DNA of 64,000 bases, from assembly GCF_038449125.1 (NCBI RefSeq), contig NZ_CP151800.1, positions 4,126,406 through 4,190,405 on the forward strand, in the 5' to 3' direction. The position numbers and the translations under genes were made by a program. Shown here in pieces: positions 39,320 through 48,537 of this stretch. This stretch comes from Kosakonia sp. BYX6 (GTDB taxonomy: Bacteria; Pseudomonadota; Gammaproteobacteria; Enterobacterales; Enterobacteriaceae). Within the stretch, counting starts at the first letter, position 1; each line of letters opens with the position of its first letter. The notes beneath the pieces were generated by a model. It saw only the letters and a program-made list of their open reading frames with translations, ran no database searches and was not told the origin of the DNA.

Positions 39320-40207
39320 TTACTTATCATTTAGCTCGCGCAGCAAGAAGTCGGTAAACGACGACACCAGCGCAAGCTGCTGTTTGCCGGGCAAGCGCAA
39401 TAAATGCATCGGCCTTGCGGGCGGCTGCCAGTCCGGCAGAACGTAGCATAAACGCCCTTCGTCGATATCTTGCTGCAAGGTGATCAGGGAATGCTGCACG
39501 ATCCCAAGCCCGGCAAGCGCCGCCTGGCGGATTGCTTCACCGGAATCCACCCGCAGCCGGGGCGTGATCACCACTTCCTCTTTGCCGCCTGGCCCCTCCA
39601 GCAGCCAGCCGCGATCCGATCGCCACTGGCTGAAGCTGATGCAGTGATGCTGCTTCAATTCGCCCGGCGTTAACGGCGTGCCGTAGCGAGCGAGGTACTC
39701 CGGCGAGGCGGCGAGAATCATGTGATAGGGCGCCAGGGGAATGGCAATAACGCCATCGTCACTGAGCGTGCCAACGCGAACCGCGAGCTGAAAGCGCTCT
39801 TCAATCAATGAGACTTTGCGGTTGCTGAGCACCATTTCTGCATCCACGCCGGGGTATTGCTGTAAAAAGCGCGACAGGATTGGTGTCAGGACATGGTTGC
39901 CCCAGGCAACCGGCGCGCTGATGCGCAGCAGGCCAGAGACGTTTTCATAGAGCAGGTTCGCCAGGCCATCGGCTTCACGTACCGTAGAGAGGATTTGCAG
40001 GCCGTACTGGTAGAAACGCTGGCCGGCTTCCGTTAACCCCTGGCGGCGCGTGGTGCGGTGCAGCAACATGCAGCCGGTTCTGACTTCCAGTTCGCGCACG
40101 TGTTTCCCGACCATCGCCGGGGTGATGCCAAGCGTGTCGGCGGCGGCGGTAAAGCTGCCATAAGTAACTGTGCTAACAAACGATTCGACGCACTTTAGGT
40201 AGTCCAT
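39320..40207 (-). CDS. LysR-family transcriptional regulator
   Basis: The 295-residue regulator has an N-terminal winged helix (VSTVTYGSFTAAADTLGITP and VGKHVRELE) and a C-terminal periplasmic-binding-like domain (LLRISAPVAWGNHVLTPIL). It belongs to the CrgA/DmlR-like subgroup, which often controls a divergent redox enzyme. The divergent neighbour here is a quinone-oxidoreductase-type gene 113 bases away. The effector is unknown. Confidence 0.88.
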   Translation of the reverse strand: MDYLKCVESFVSTVTYGSFTAAADTLGITPAMVGKHVRELEVRTGCMLLHRTTRRQGLTEAGQRFYQYGLQILSTVREADGLANLLYENVSGLLRISAPVAWGNHVLTPILSRFLQQYPGVDAEMVLSNRKVSLIEERFQLAVRVGTLSDDGVIAIPLAPYHMILAASPEYLARYGTPLTPGELKQHHCISFSQWRSDRGWLLEGPGGKEEVVITPRLRVDSGEAIRQAALAGLGIVQHSLITLQQDIDEGRLCYVLPDWQPPARPMHLLRLPGKQQLALVSSFTDFLLRELNDK

Positions 40208-40320
40208 ATTGCGCTCTCATTCTAAATTTTGATTATCAAATGAAGATAACAAAGCGGCATTTATCCGCCGTCGATGAGCAGAAATAATAGTCCCATTATC
40301 GTCTGCCGGATTTTTGAATC

Positions 40321-41298
40321 ATGCAATCGTTGGTTTTTGATGATTTTGGTAACGCGGAAGTGCTCTATTTGCACAGCAGCCCGACACCGGAGCCTGCCGC
40401 GGGAGAACTGTTGGTGGAGGTCTCCGCCGCCGGGCTGAACTTTGCTGATATTTATCGCCGCCAGGGGCGTTATCCGCTGGCCGGCGTTGCGCCGTGGGTG
40501 GCGGGCTACGAAGGCGCAGGCCGGGTTGTCGACGTGGGCAGCAGCGTGCGCGGCTGGCGGCGCGGCGATCGGATCGGTTTTGCCGATGTGCCGCTGGCGC
40601 ACGCCAGCCATATTGTGGTGCCGCAAGATAACGCCATCCAACTGCCTGACTGGTTATCCGAAGCGCAAGCCGCGTCGATACTGCTTCAGGGGCTCACCGC
40701 CGATTATTTATTGCATGATGTGTTACCCGTGACGCGCGGCATGCATGTCGCGGTGCTGGCTGCCGCAGGCGGCGTCGGCAGGCTGCTTACGCAAATGTTG
40801 ACGCATCACGGCGTGCATGTTTTCGCTGTCGCTTCCAGCCTGACAAAACAGAACCTTAGCCTGCGCAACGGCGCCGAGGCGGCGGCAGATTATTATTGCT
40901 GGCCTGAGCGGCTTCGCGGTTGGTACGCGCCAGGGTGCGATATTGTTTTTGATTCGCTGGGCAGCACGATGCTGCAAAGTCTGGAAAGCCTGAGAGACGG
41001 TGGGCGCGTGGTGCTATTTGGGATGTCCGGCGGCGAGCTGCCTACGCTGAACCCGGAACAGCTTATGCTCAGATCCACCGGCGTTGTCGGGGCGGATCTG
41101 TGGACGTATCTGACGTCGCAACAGGAACGCCAGCGCCGCGCCGACCGCCTTTTTGGGCTGCTGAAGGCCGGGCATATTACACTGCCGCCGATCACGTCGT
41201 TTCCGCTGTTTCGCGGGAAGGAAGCGCATAATTTGCTGGAAAACCGGTTGTTTAGTGGGAAGGTGATATTGATCCCGCAGGGAGGAATAATCATGTAG
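40321..41298 (+). CDS. Zinc-independent MDR family quinone oxidoreductase
   Basis: A 325-residue medium-chain dehydrogenase/reductase related to NADPH:quinone oxidoreductase (QorA). It has the GroES-like N-terminal half (ELLVEVSAAGLNFADIYRRQ) and the NADPH-binding motif AAAGGVGRLLTQM (about residues 142-154). Zinc-binding cysteines are absent, as in quinone reductases. Its neighbour on the other strand is a LysR regulator. Downstream lie REP units and a shared terminator with cybC. Confidence 0.88.
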   Translation: MQSLVFDDFGNAEVLYLHSSPTPEPAAGELLVEVSAAGLNFADIYRRQGRYPLAGVAPWVAGYEGAGRVVDVGSSVRGWRRGDRIGFADVPLAHASHIVVPQDNAIQLPDWLSEAQAASILLQGLTADYLLHDVLPVTRGMHVAVLAAAGGVGRLLTQMLTHHGVHVFAVASSLTKQNLSLRNGAEAAADYYCWPERLRGWYAPGCDIVFDSLGSTMLQSLESLRDGGRVVLFGMSGGELPTLNPEQLMLRSTGVVGADLWTYLTSQQERQRRADRLFGLLKAGHITLPPITSFPLFRGKEAHNLLENRLFSGKVILIPQGGIIM

Positions 41299-41382
41299 GC
41301 CTGATGAACGAAGCGCCATCAGGCGATCGCAGCAACATCGGGCATTTCGCCGGATGGCGGCTGCGCCTTATCCGGCCTACGA
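41294..41382. repeat. REP elements after the oxidoreductase gene
   Basis: GTAGGCCTGATGAACGAAGC, then GCCATCAGGCG (41295-41325), and GCCGGATGGCGGCTGCGCCT, then TATCCGGCCTAC (41349-41380), are two REP units. The first includes the stop codon of the upstream gene. Confidence 0.8.
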
Positions 41383-41393
41383 GATCGTGCAAT

Positions 41394-41427
41394 AAAAAAA
41401 GCCGCAACGGTCAGGTTGCGGCTTTTT
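41394..41427. terminator. Bidirectional terminator between the oxidoreductase gene and cybC
   Basis: GCCGCAAC (41401-41408) pairs with GTTGCGGC (41415-41422), with an A run before and a T run after. It can terminate both convergent transcripts. Confidence 0.92.
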
Positions 41428-41442
41428 CACCCTCGAAGCCGA

Positions 41443-41829
41443 TTAACGATACTTCTTGTGGTAGGTATTGCGGGTAGTGGCGAAATCTTTTGCGGCGGCC
41501 TGCGCCTCTTTCACCTTACCTTCATTCGCCAGCGTCAACGCGCCGTCGATTTGGCCGACCAAAATATCAAAACCGTGACGGAAATCTTTCATCTCGGGGC
41601 TGTCTGGCGCTTTGTCTTCCAGCTTCGGCGGCGTCGCTTTTTGCGCATCCAGCGCCGCGGTGCGCATTTTGCTTAACGCGTCTTTCATCTCAGCGGCATC
41701 ATCAGTTTTCTGCACCACTTTGAGATTTTCATTCAGGGTATCCATATCATCTTCGAGATCGGCGGCGAACACCGTCGAACCGACAAACAACGACGACACA
41801 GCAAGGATCGCTAACAGGTTTTTACGCAT
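41443..41829 (-). CDS. cybC: Soluble periplasmic cytochrome b562
   Basis: CybC is a four-helix-bundle heme protein of the periplasm whose physiological partner is unknown. The 128-residue precursor has a signal peptide ([22 protein letters not shown]). The mature start is ADLEDDM, supplying the axial methionine 7, and the axial histidine lies near the end in NTYHKKYR. The gene is intact here, whereas E. coli K-12 carries a truncated annotation. It follows pmbA on the same strand after 56 bases. Confidence 0.95.
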   Translation of the reverse strand: MRKNLLAILAVSSLFVGSTVFAADLEDDMDTLNENLKVVQKTDDAAEMKDALSKMRTAALDAQKATPPKLEDKAPDSPEMKDFRHGFDILVGQIDGALTLANEGKVKEAQAAAKDFATTRNTYHKKYR

Positions 41830-41885
41830 TGCTCACTTCCTTTTTTATTATTCACGCTCAAGGCGCAAGTCTTTGCGCCACGGAG

Positions 41886-43238
41886 TTATTGCCCGGCGAT
41901 TTTCATCTCCGGAAGTAACACTGAACCACACTGAATATTGCTGCGCTGTTCAATATCGTCACCAACGGTAACCATATTGCGCCACATATCTTTCAAATTT
42001 CCTGCAATGGTGATTTCGCTCACCGGGTACTGAATTTCGCCATTTTCGACCCAGAAACCGGACGCGCCGCGCGAATAATCGCCAGTGATGCCGCTCACGC
42101 CCTGCCCCATCAATTCCGTCACAACCAGGCCGGTGCCCATCTCTTTCAGCATCGCCTCAAAACTCAAACCGCGCCCGGCGATACGCCAGTTGTGAATGCC
42201 GCCCGCGTGGCCGGTGCTTTTCAGCCCCAGTTTGCGCGCGGAGTAGTTGGTCAAAAGCCACTGCATCAACACGCCATCTTTAACAATGTCGCGACGTTCC
42301 GTGCGCACGCCTTCGCTGTCGAACGGGGAGGAAGCCAGCCCTTTCAGCAAGTGCGGATGCTCTTCAATGGTCAGCCACTCCGGCAGGATCTGCTTGCCAA
42401 GGTAATCCAGCAGGAAAGTGGATTTGCGGTACACCGCGCCACCCGCGATGGCACCCACCAGGTGACCAAACAACCCGGTCGCCACTTCATTGGCAAAAAT
42501 CACCGGCGCTTTCATGGTCGATAATTTACGCGGCGACAGGCGTGACAGCGTGCGGCGCGCACACTCTTCACCGACCCATTCAGGCGTTTGCAAGTCGTTG
42601 ATATCGCGGCCAATGGTATAAGCGTAATCGCGCTCCATATCGCCATTTTCTTCGGCGATCACGCAGCTCGACAGGGAGTGACGGGTAGAGCAGTAGCTTT
42701 GCAGCATGCCGTGGCTGTTGCCGAAGACTTTGATGCCGTAATGGCTGTTGAAGCTGCCGCCTTCGGTGTTGTTGATGCGTTTGTCGGCTTTTAGCGCAGC
42801 CTGTTCGGCGCGCGCCGCCCATTCGATGGCTTCATCCGGCGTCACTTCTGCCGGGTGGAAAAGATCGAGATCCGGCGCGTCAAAGGCCAGCAGATCTTTT
42901 TCGGCCACGCCCGCGAAAGGATCCGGCGAAGTGTATCGCGCGATATCCAGCGCCGCTTGCACCGTGCGGGCAATAGCGTCCGGGCTGAGATCGGTGGATG
43001 ACGCGCTGCCTTTGCGGTTTTGGTGATAAACCGTGATGCCGAGTGCGCCATCGCTGTTAAATTCTACATTCTCCACTTCACCGTAACGCGTGCTCACGCC
43101 GATGCCGGTTGTTTTGCTGACGGCAACTTCCGCACCGTCCGCTTTGCCCGAGGCCAGCTCAAGCGCGGTAGAAACCGCTTCTTCCAGAACTTTGCGTTGT
43201 TGTGCAACTTGTGTGATTACTTTCATCGCCAATGCCAT
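41886..43238 (-). CDS. pmbA: Metalloprotease PmbA (TldE)
   Basis: PmbA/TldE forms the TldD-TldE metalloprotease, which matures microcin B17 and degrades CcdA. In this complex TldE lacks the catalytic metal site, and TldD is encoded elsewhere. The 450-residue protein begins [11 protein letters not shown] and keeps the family blocks [20 protein letters not shown] and [20 protein letters not shown]. The ATG at 43238 gives exactly the E. coli length; the frame continues upstream across the divergent yjgA promoter. It is divergent from yjgA. Confidence 0.96.
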   Translation of the reverse strand: MALAMKVITQVAQQRKVLEEAVSTALELASGKADGAEVAVSKTTGIGVSTRYGEVENVEFNSDGALGITVYHQNRKGSASSTDLSPDAIARTVQAALDIARYTSPDPFAGVAEKDLLAFDAPDLDLFHPAEVTPDEAIEWAARAEQAALKADKRINNTEGGSFNSHYGIKVFGNSHGMLQSYCSTRHSLSSCVIAEENGDMERDYAYTIGRDINDLQTPEWVGEECARRTLSRLSPRKLSTMKAPVIFANEVATGLFGHLVGAIAGGAVYRKSTFLLDYLGKQILPEWLTIEEHPHLLKGLASSPFDSEGVRTERRDIVKDGVLMQWLLTNYSARKLGLKSTGHAGGIHNWRIAGRGLSFEAMLKEMGTGLVVTELMGQGVSGITGDYSRGASGFWVENGEIQYPVSEITIAGNLKDMWRNMVTVGDDIEQRSNIQCGSVLLPEMKIAGQ

Positions 43239-43332
43239 AATTAAGGGAGAGAATCTTTGAAGTCTAACAGAGAACCGTTTTTCAGTGCGCGCCTTAACTG
43301 GTAACATTAGCCTCTTTTTTAAGGAGCCTGAG

Positions 43333-43887
43333 ATGACAAAGCAGCCCGACGACTGGCTCGACGACGTGCCCGGTGATGATATTGAAGACGAAGATGACGA
43401 GATCATCTGGGTCAGTAAGAGTGAAATTAAGCGCGATGCTGAAGAGTTAAAGCAGCTTGGCGCGGAAATGGTAGACCTGGGTAAAAACGCGCTGGATAAA
43501 CTTCCGCTCGACCAGGATCTGCGCGACGCCATTGAACTGGCGCAGCGCATTAAGAAAGAGGGCCGCCGCCGTCAATTGCAGTTGATCGGTAAAATGCTGC
43601 GCCAGCGCGATGTGGAGCCAATCCGCCAGGCGCTGGATAAGCTGAAAAACCGTCATAACCAACAGGTGGCGTTTTTCCACAAGCTGGAAAATCTACGCGA
43701 TCGCCTGATTGAAGAAGGCGATGATGCGGTGCCGGAAGTGCTGAACCTGTGGCCGAATGCCGATCGTCAGCAATTACGTTCGCTTATCCGCAATGCCAAA
43801 AAAGAGAAAGAAGGCAACAAGCCGCCAAAAACCGCGCGTTTGATCTTCCAGTATCTGCGTGAACTCGCCGAAGCTAACGAAAACTGA
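43333..43887 (+). CDS. darP: Ribosome-associated protein YjgA/DarP
   Basis: DarP (formerly YjgA) associates with 50S assembly intermediates and assists 23S rRNA domain folding late in large-subunit assembly. The 184-residue product starts [11 protein letters not shown], has an acidic N-terminus ([19 protein letters not shown]) and then a largely helical, basic body. AAGGAG lies eight bases upstream of the ATG at 43333. It ends against mpl with a shared terminator. Confidence 0.95.
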   Translation: MTKQPDDWLDDVPGDDIEDEDDEIIWVSKSEIKRDAEELKQLGAEMVDLGKNALDKLPLDQDLRDAIELAQRIKKEGRRRQLQLIGKMLRQRDVEPIRQALDKLKNRHNQQVAFFHKLENLRDRLIEEGDDAVPEVLNLWPNADRQQLRSLIRNAKKEKEGNKPPKTARLIFQYLRELAEANEN

Positions 43888-43923
43888 TTTCGCGCCAAAA
43901 CGGCATTTCTGCCCATAAAAAAA

Positions 43924-43954
43924 CCGCGACCGGTAAACCGGCGCGTTTTTTTTT
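43924..43954. terminator. Bidirectional terminator between yjgA and mpl
   Basis: CGCG-A-CCGG-TAAA-CCGG-CGCG forms an interrupted stem (about 43925-43945) with an A run before and nine T residues after. It separates the convergent yjgA and mpl. Confidence 0.85.
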
Positions 43955-43967
43955 CAGCTTGTCGCAA

Positions 43968-45350
43968 TCAAACGCTTTCTGCGGCGATCTGCGCTTTTTT
44001 GGCTAACCCGTCGAGCAACTTCTGGTGGATGCCACCAAAACCGCCGTTGCTCATCACCAGAATGTGGTCGCCCGGCTGGGCGGATTTCACAATCATCTCC
44101 GCCAGCGTATCGACATCGGCACTCCAGTACGCCGGTTGCACGCAGGCATCCGCCACTTCCGCAACTTGCCACGGAATATGCTGGGGTTGCAGCAGGAACA
44201 CTTCATCCGCGCGGCCCAGTGACGGCGCCAGATCGTCTTTGCAGATGCCCATTTTCATGGTGTTCGAGCGCGGCTCCAGCACAGCGATGATTTTCGCGGT
44301 GCCGCCGACTTTCCCGCGCAGCGCGGCAAGCGTCGCCAGAATCGCCGTCGGGTGATGGGCGAAATCGTCATACACGTTGACGCCATTGGCTTCACCGCGC
44401 AGTTCCAGGCGACGGCGGGCGTTGATAAACGAACCCAGCGCGTTTACCGCGTCGGCCGGCGTTACGCCAACATGGCGCACGGCGGCAATCGCCATCAGGC
44501 CGTTATGCATGTTGTGCTCGCCCACCAGGCCCCAGTTGACCTGGCCGACACATTCGCCGTCCAGCCAGACTTCCCAGCTCGATGCGTCGGTGGTCAGTTT
44601 TTTCGCTTGCCAGTGACCCTGTTCGCCTACCAGCTCCTGCTCGCTCCAGCAACCCATCGCCATCGTCTGTTTCAGATTGATGTCGTTTTCCGGCCAGATG
44701 ATTTTCCCCTGCCCCGGTACGATGCGCACGAGGTGGTGGAACTGTTTCTGAATAGCCTTCAGGTCGTCAAAGATATCCGCGTGGTCGAACTCAAGGTTAT
44801 TAAGGATCAGCGTGCGCGGGCAGTAATGAACGAATTTGGAACGCTTATCGAAGAAGGCGCAATCATATTCATCGGCTTCGATAACGAAAAACGGGCTGTC
44901 GCCCAAACGCGCGGAAACGTCGAAATTCCCCGGTACGCCGCCAATCACAAAGCCCGGTTTGTAGCCGCAGGCTTCGAGGATCCAGGTCGCCATACCCGCC
45001 GTGGTGGTTTTGCCGTGGGTACCGGCGACCGCCACAACCCAACGGTCGCGCAGGACAAAATCGTGCAGCCATTGCGGGCCGGACATAAACGGAATGTTTT
45101 TCTCCAGCACCGCTTCCACGCACGGATTTCCACGGGTCATCGCATTGCCGATAATCACCAGATCCGGCGCGGGATCAAGCTGGCTTGCGTCATATCCCTG
45201 AATTAAATCAATACCTTGCTTTTCAAGCAGCGTGCTCATCGGCGGATAAACATTGGCGTCCGAACCCGTTACTTGATGACCCAACGAGCGCGCCAGCATT
45301 GCCAGACCGCCCATGAAAGTGCCACAAATCCCCAAAATATGAATGCGCAT
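43968..45350 (-). CDS. mpl: UDP-MurNAc:L-Ala-gamma-D-Glu-meso-DAP ligase Mpl
   Basis: Mpl reattaches recycled murein tripeptide to UDP-MurNAc in the cytoplasm, part of peptidoglycan recycling. The 460-residue Mur-ligase has the UDP-binding N-terminus (MRIHILGICGTFMGGLAMLA), the ATP P-loop AVAGTHGKTTTAGM (about residues 108-121), the central domain with NLEFDHADIFDD and the C-terminal Rossmann domain (VYDDFAHHPTAI, then IIAVLEPRSNTMKMG). It is divergent from fbp. Confidence 0.98.
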   Translation of the reverse strand: MRIHILGICGTFMGGLAMLARSLGHQVTGSDANVYPPMSTLLEKQGIDLIQGYDASQLDPAPDLVIIGNAMTRGNPCVEAVLEKNIPFMSGPQWLHDFVLRDRWVVAVAGTHGKTTTAGMATWILEACGYKPGFVIGGVPGNFDVSARLGDSPFFVIEADEYDCAFFDKRSKFVHYCPRTLILNNLEFDHADIFDDLKAIQKQFHHLVRIVPGQGKIIWPENDINLKQTMAMGCWSEQELVGEQGHWQAKKLTTDASSWEVWLDGECVGQVNWGLVGEHNMHNGLMAIAAVRHVGVTPADAVNALGSFINARRRLELRGEANGVNVYDDFAHHPTAILATLAALRGKVGGTAKIIAVLEPRSNTMKMGICKDDLAPSLGRADEVFLLQPQHIPWQVAEVADACVQPAYWSADVDTLAEMIVKSAQPGDHILVMSNGGFGGIHQKLLDGLAKKAQIAAESV

Positions 45351-45629
45351 ACGTCATTATCCTTACTTAAACTGGCGCACATTTTACGCATATGTTTAAC
45401 GTCTGAGAAATGCATTTCAGGATAATCCGTATGTTGCTGGCGCGATTCACCTGTGCGCGAAGTTTTGAATGTTTGTTAGTATTGTTGCATGTCCGCCGCG
45501 TTTTCGATTGCGAAAGCTCTGGTCGTTACCGCTTCGGCTGTTTACTATCCGGAACTTGCTGTAACCAGCAACCTGAAAACCACAGGCTACGATCGCTTTA
45601 CTCCATATTCAAAATGCAGGGAAAGTGTT
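45351..45629 (+). promoter_or_regulatory. mpl / fbp divergent promoter region
   Basis: This 279-base region separates the divergent mpl and fbp genes. A frame in phase with fbp stays open from 45489, but homology and length place the fbp start at 45630, where GGGAAAG lies upstream. I see no other gene or clear operator. Confidence 0.45.
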
Positions 45630-46628
45630 ATGAAAACGTTAGGTGAATTTATTGTTGAGAAGCAGCATGAGTTCTCGCATGCAACGGGTGAACTGACTGC
45701 TTTGCTGTCGGCAATAAAACTGGGCGCCAAGATCATTCATCGTGATATCAACAAGGCCGGTTTGGTCGATATCCTGGGTGCCAGCGGCGCTGAAAACGTG
45801 CAGGGTGAGGTTCAGCAAAAACTCGACCTGTTTGCGAATGAAAAACTGAAGTCCGCTCTCCGCGCCCGCGATATCGTGGCTGGGATCGCCTCTGAAGAAG
45901 AAGATGAAATTGTCGTTTTCGAAGGTTGCGAACACGCCAAATACGTGGTGCTGATGGACCCCCTGGACGGCTCATCCAACATCGATGTTAACGTTTCTGT
46001 CGGGACAATCTTCTCTATTTATCGCCGCGTTACGCCTGTCGGTACGCCCGTCACCATGGAAGATTTCTTGCAGCCGGGTAACAAACAGGTTGCCGCCGGT
46101 TATGTGGTTTACGGTTCGTCCACCATGCTGGTTTACACCACTGGTTGCGGCGTTCACGCCTTTACTTACGACCCGTCACTCGGCGTTTTCTGCCTGAGCC
46201 AGGAGCGTATGCGCTTCCCGGAACGTGGCAACACGTACTCCATCAACGAAGGTAACTACATCAAATTCCCACAGGGCGTGAAGAAATACCTGAAGTTCTG
46301 CCAGGAAGAAGATAAGGCCACACTGCGCCCCTACACTACACGCTACATTGGTTCGCTGGTGGCGGATTTCCACCGTAACCTGTTGAAAGGTGGCATTTAT
46401 CTTTACCCGAGCACCGCAAGCCACCCGCAGGGTAAATTGCGTTTGCTGTACGAGTGCAACCCGATGGCGTTCCTTGCTGAACAGGCCGGCGGGAAGGCGA
46501 GCGACGGTAAAGAACGGATTCTGGATATTCAGCCGGAAAGCCTGCACCAGCGCCGTCCGTTCTTCGTCGGCAATGAGCATATGGTGGATGACGTCGAACG
46601 CTTTATGCGTGAGTTCCCGGACGCATAA
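45630..46628 (+). CDS. fbp: Class 1 fructose-1,6-bisphosphatase
   Basis: Fbp hydrolyses fructose 1,6-bisphosphate to fructose 6-phosphate in gluconeogenesis and is inhibited by AMP. The 332-residue protein begins [15 protein letters not shown] and has the metal-site motif [20 protein letters not shown] (about residues 110-130) and [20 protein letters not shown] near the C-terminus, as in E. coli. The ATG at 45630 gives the exact E. coli length. REP units follow. Confidence 0.98.
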   Translation: MKTLGEFIVEKQHEFSHATGELTALLSAIKLGAKIIHRDINKAGLVDILGASGAENVQGEVQQKLDLFANEKLKSALRARDIVAGIASEEEDEIVVFEGCEHAKYVVLMDPLDGSSNIDVNVSVGTIFSIYRRVTPVGTPVTMEDFLQPGNKQVAAGYVVYGSSTMLVYTTGCGVHAFTYDPSLGVFCLSQERMRFPERGNTYSINEGNYIKFPQGVKKYLKFCQEEDKATLRPYTTRYIGSLVADFHRNLLKGGIYLYPSTASHPQGKLRLLYECNPMAFLAEQAGGKASDGKERILDIQPESLHQRRPFFVGNEHMVDDVERFMREFPDA

Positions 46629-46651
46629 TTCGCATTTGCCGCTGTAATGAA

Positions 46652-46726
46652 TGCCCGGTGGCGCTCCGCTTACCGGGCCTACAAAATCACACGTAGACCG
46701 GATAAAGCGAAGCCGCCATCCGGCAA
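46652..46726. repeat. REP elements after fbp
   Basis: GCCCGGTGGCGCTCCGCTTA, then CCGGGCCTAC (46653-46682), and GTAGACCGGATAAAGCGAAG, then CCGCCATCCGGC (46693-46724), form an inverted REP pair at the boundary of the fbp transcript and the accessory insertion. Confidence 0.8.
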
Positions 46727-46743
46727 AAATCACCTAATGAATG

Positions 46744-47169
46744 CTAGGTAAAGTCGTAGACTACCTGAACAATCACGCCTATTTCGCTCTTCATTAAACT
46801 GACCATGACGGTTTCGTCGGGATCCTTTCCGTGCCAGCAGATATTGTCGATATTACAGTTACCCTGGCGTTGGTATCCTTCCGACGTAAGGTATGCATCA
46901 ATCTGACGGGTATCTTCCGTGTCATAGAATTTTACAGCATACACATGCGTTGCAGGCCCTGTGATGTTGGCGAAATCGAAGTCATAGCGTGGGGATATCC
47001 GCGGCATTTTTTTCAATATATCAGGGGTATAGAAATTATATTCCCGCAAATCTTGCTCTGTGTAATGCGCGCTGCCAGCAAACTCCATTTCGATCCATGG
47101 CCAGGCAAAAGTGAATAGAACGGCAATCACGACGACAACCGCGCTGAGTACCTTTATTGATTTACGCAT
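46744..47169 (-). CDS. Uncharacterised protein with N-terminal signal anchor
   Basis: A 141-residue protein starting MRKSIKVLSAVVVVIAVLF, a single N-terminal membrane anchor or uncleaved signal, followed by a periplasmic region with two cysteines close together (NCNIDNICWHGKDPDETV) that could form a disulfide. I do not recognise the family. The ATG at 47169 overlaps the end of the upstream gene by eight bases, so the two are translationally coupled. The size, anchor and coupling resemble an immunity protein for a periplasmic toxin, but no toxin domain is proven next door. Codon use looks less GC-rich than its neighbours. Confidence 0.7.
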   Translation of the reverse strand: MRKSIKVLSAVVVVIAVLFTFAWPWIEMEFAGSAHYTEQDLREYNFYTPDILKKMPRISPRYDFDFANITGPATHVYAVKFYDTEDTRQIDAYLTSEGYQRQGNCNIDNICWHGKDPDETVMVSLMKSEIGVIVQVVYDFT

Positions 47170-47866
47170 AGGGCAACGTGCCTCCTTTTGCACGGTCCAT
47201 GTAACTGCCATTAACACTTTGAATGCCAACAATCCCTGAACGGAAATCATCCCATGGACGTACGGACTGCATAAAGTTGGGTAACACTCCTCTGCGCGGT
47301 CTCACCGAAGGAAATTTCTCCGGGTCCGGGAATAATAATGGCGTGAAAGACGCGTTTTTCCAGGAACCCGTTTTTCCGTAAAAATCCCACCGCTTGAGTG
47401 CTTCAGCTTTGCTTACCGGCCGGAGCATTTCAAAAGGATTATCAATGGAGACTACGCGATAAAAGCCGAGGAGGTCTGAAACTAAATCTTCGCCACTGAA
47501 TCCACTGTCTGTTGTAAGGCTAACCGGAAATGAAGCCTGCAGCCCTTCGAATTTTCGTGCCAGAGTCATCATCATCGCCAGCGCAATGCTTTTTCGTTCG
47601 GGATACGAACGTCCCCGTTTGACAATCCAGGTGATGAATTTTCCCATTTTTATGGTGCGAGTCGGGTCCGTCATGGATTGCGAGTAAACCACTTTATAGC
47701 GTTCCTCGCCGGAGGATTCTCCTTCATTTATTTGTTTCAGCAGATTAACAATGTCAGTGCCCTGGGCATGCCCTAAATCAATCCATCCCAGCACCTCTGT
47801 ATAAATCAATCCGTAAGTGCGGTTTCTGTATTCACGCCCATCAATAATGTCCTCGCGCTTGCTCAT
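47162..47866 (-). CDS. Uncharacterised protein, possibly DUF4056-like
   Basis: A 234-residue soluble protein without signal peptide or membrane segment. The stretch TYGLIYTEVLGWIDLGHAQG (about residues 18-37) recalls the motif of the DUF4056 family, and two later blocks, RSYPERKSIALAMMMTLARK and SGFSGEDLVSDLLGFYRVVS, look structured. I am not certain of the family and know no function for it. The following anchored gene overlaps it by eight bases. The pair replaces nothing in E. coli, where fbp adjoins yjfF, so it is an insertion. Its sequence looks less GC-rich than the backbone. Confidence 0.7.
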   Translation of the reverse strand: MSKREDIIDGREYRNRTYGLIYTEVLGWIDLGHAQGTDIVNLLKQINEGESSGEERYKVVYSQSMTDPTRTIKMGKFITWIVKRGRSYPERKSIALAMMMTLARKFEGLQASFPVSLTTDSGFSGEDLVSDLLGFYRVVSIDNPFEMLRPVSKAEALKRWDFYGKTGSWKNASFTPLLFPDPEKFPSVRPRRGVLPNFMQSVRPWDDFRSGIVGIQSVNGSYMDRAKGGTLPYA

Positions 47867-47988
47867 CCCTAATTCCTCTCCTTTGAACGGACGAGCGCGA
47901 TTCTACTGCCGTCACATCATCAATACGGGGCGCTGCGGCAGCAAAGGCATTTTTTCAGATTTTTTATAAGGGTTTCGTCAAGCAGCGT

Positions 47989-48022
47989 TGTAGGCCGGAT
48001 AAGCCGAAGCCGCCCGGCCTAC
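47989..48022. repeat. REP element
   Basis: GTAGGCCGGATAAGCCGAAG, then CCGCCCGGCCTAC (47990-48022), is a single REP palindrome between the two unknown genes and the DUF2569 gene. Confidence 0.75.
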
Positions 48023-48026
48023 AAAA

Positions 48027-48524
48027 TCACCTTACAAACGTGCGTTTTACACGTTCGGAAACGATGAAATACGGAATCCAGATGCACGCGCTCAGCACAT
48101 TGCGCACCAGCGGTTTCACCGTATCGTAAACGTAGGGTACGTCGAGATATTGATGGCCTAACAGCAAGTCAATGGCGACAAACGCCGTTCCTGTCGCCAC
48201 CAGCACCATGTAATGGCGCGGAAGCTGACGCTTTTTGCGAAAGAACAGGCTGCTGACAAAAATCGCATACACAAACATGCCGATAAACGCGAACAGCTCG
48301 AACAAAACGATCGCTTTACGGGTATTGCTGATGACGTCGTAATGCTCCATCAGCAAACGCACAGAGAAGTTCACCGCCATCATATTGGCGAGGATCGTCA
48401 GCACTAAACCCAGCGCCGGAAGGTAGAGCCAGCCACGAATCTTTTTGAACTCGCGCTCTTCGCAAGCCGCGCAAAAATCACTGCCTTTCAGCGCGTCGTT
48501 GTCGCATTGAATACACACACCCAT
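48027..48524 (-). CDS. DUF2569-type membrane protein with N-terminal zinc-ribbon-like motif
   Basis: A 165-residue protein with two Cys pairs at the N-terminus (CIQCDND and FCAACEE, probably a small zinc ribbon) followed by four hydrophobic segments (about residues 33-55, 75-100, 110-130, 140-158). Its core GWLYLPALGLVLTILANM is of the DUF2569 type. The function is unknown. ATG 48524 is chosen for the cysteine motif and the GGAAAAGAG upstream. It begins 13 bases after the chemoreceptor gene and is probably co-transcribed from the sigma-28 promoter. Confidence 0.78.
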   Translation of the reverse strand: MGVCIQCDNDALKGSDFCAACEEREFKKIRGWLYLPALGLVLTILANMMAVNFSVRLLMEHYDVISNTRKAIVLFELFAFIGMFVYAIFVSSLFFRKKRQLPRHYMVLVATGTAFVAIDLLLGHQYLDVPYVYDTVKPLVRNVLSACIWIPYFIVSERVKRTFVR

Positions 48525-48537
48525 CTCTTTTCCCTGT

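Noticed and set aside
29696-41298. Prophage or integrative element in the accessory block
   Set aside because: No integrase, transposase, phage structural gene, tRNA target or direct-repeat boundary was seen.
43239-43550. In-frame upstream extension of pmbA
   Set aside because: The extension is serine-rich shadow sequence across the divergent yjgA start. ATG 43238 gives the exact E. coli length.
45489-45629. N-terminal extension of fbp
   Set aside because: The start at 45630 has a ribosome site and gives the exact family length; the extension shows no conserved residues.
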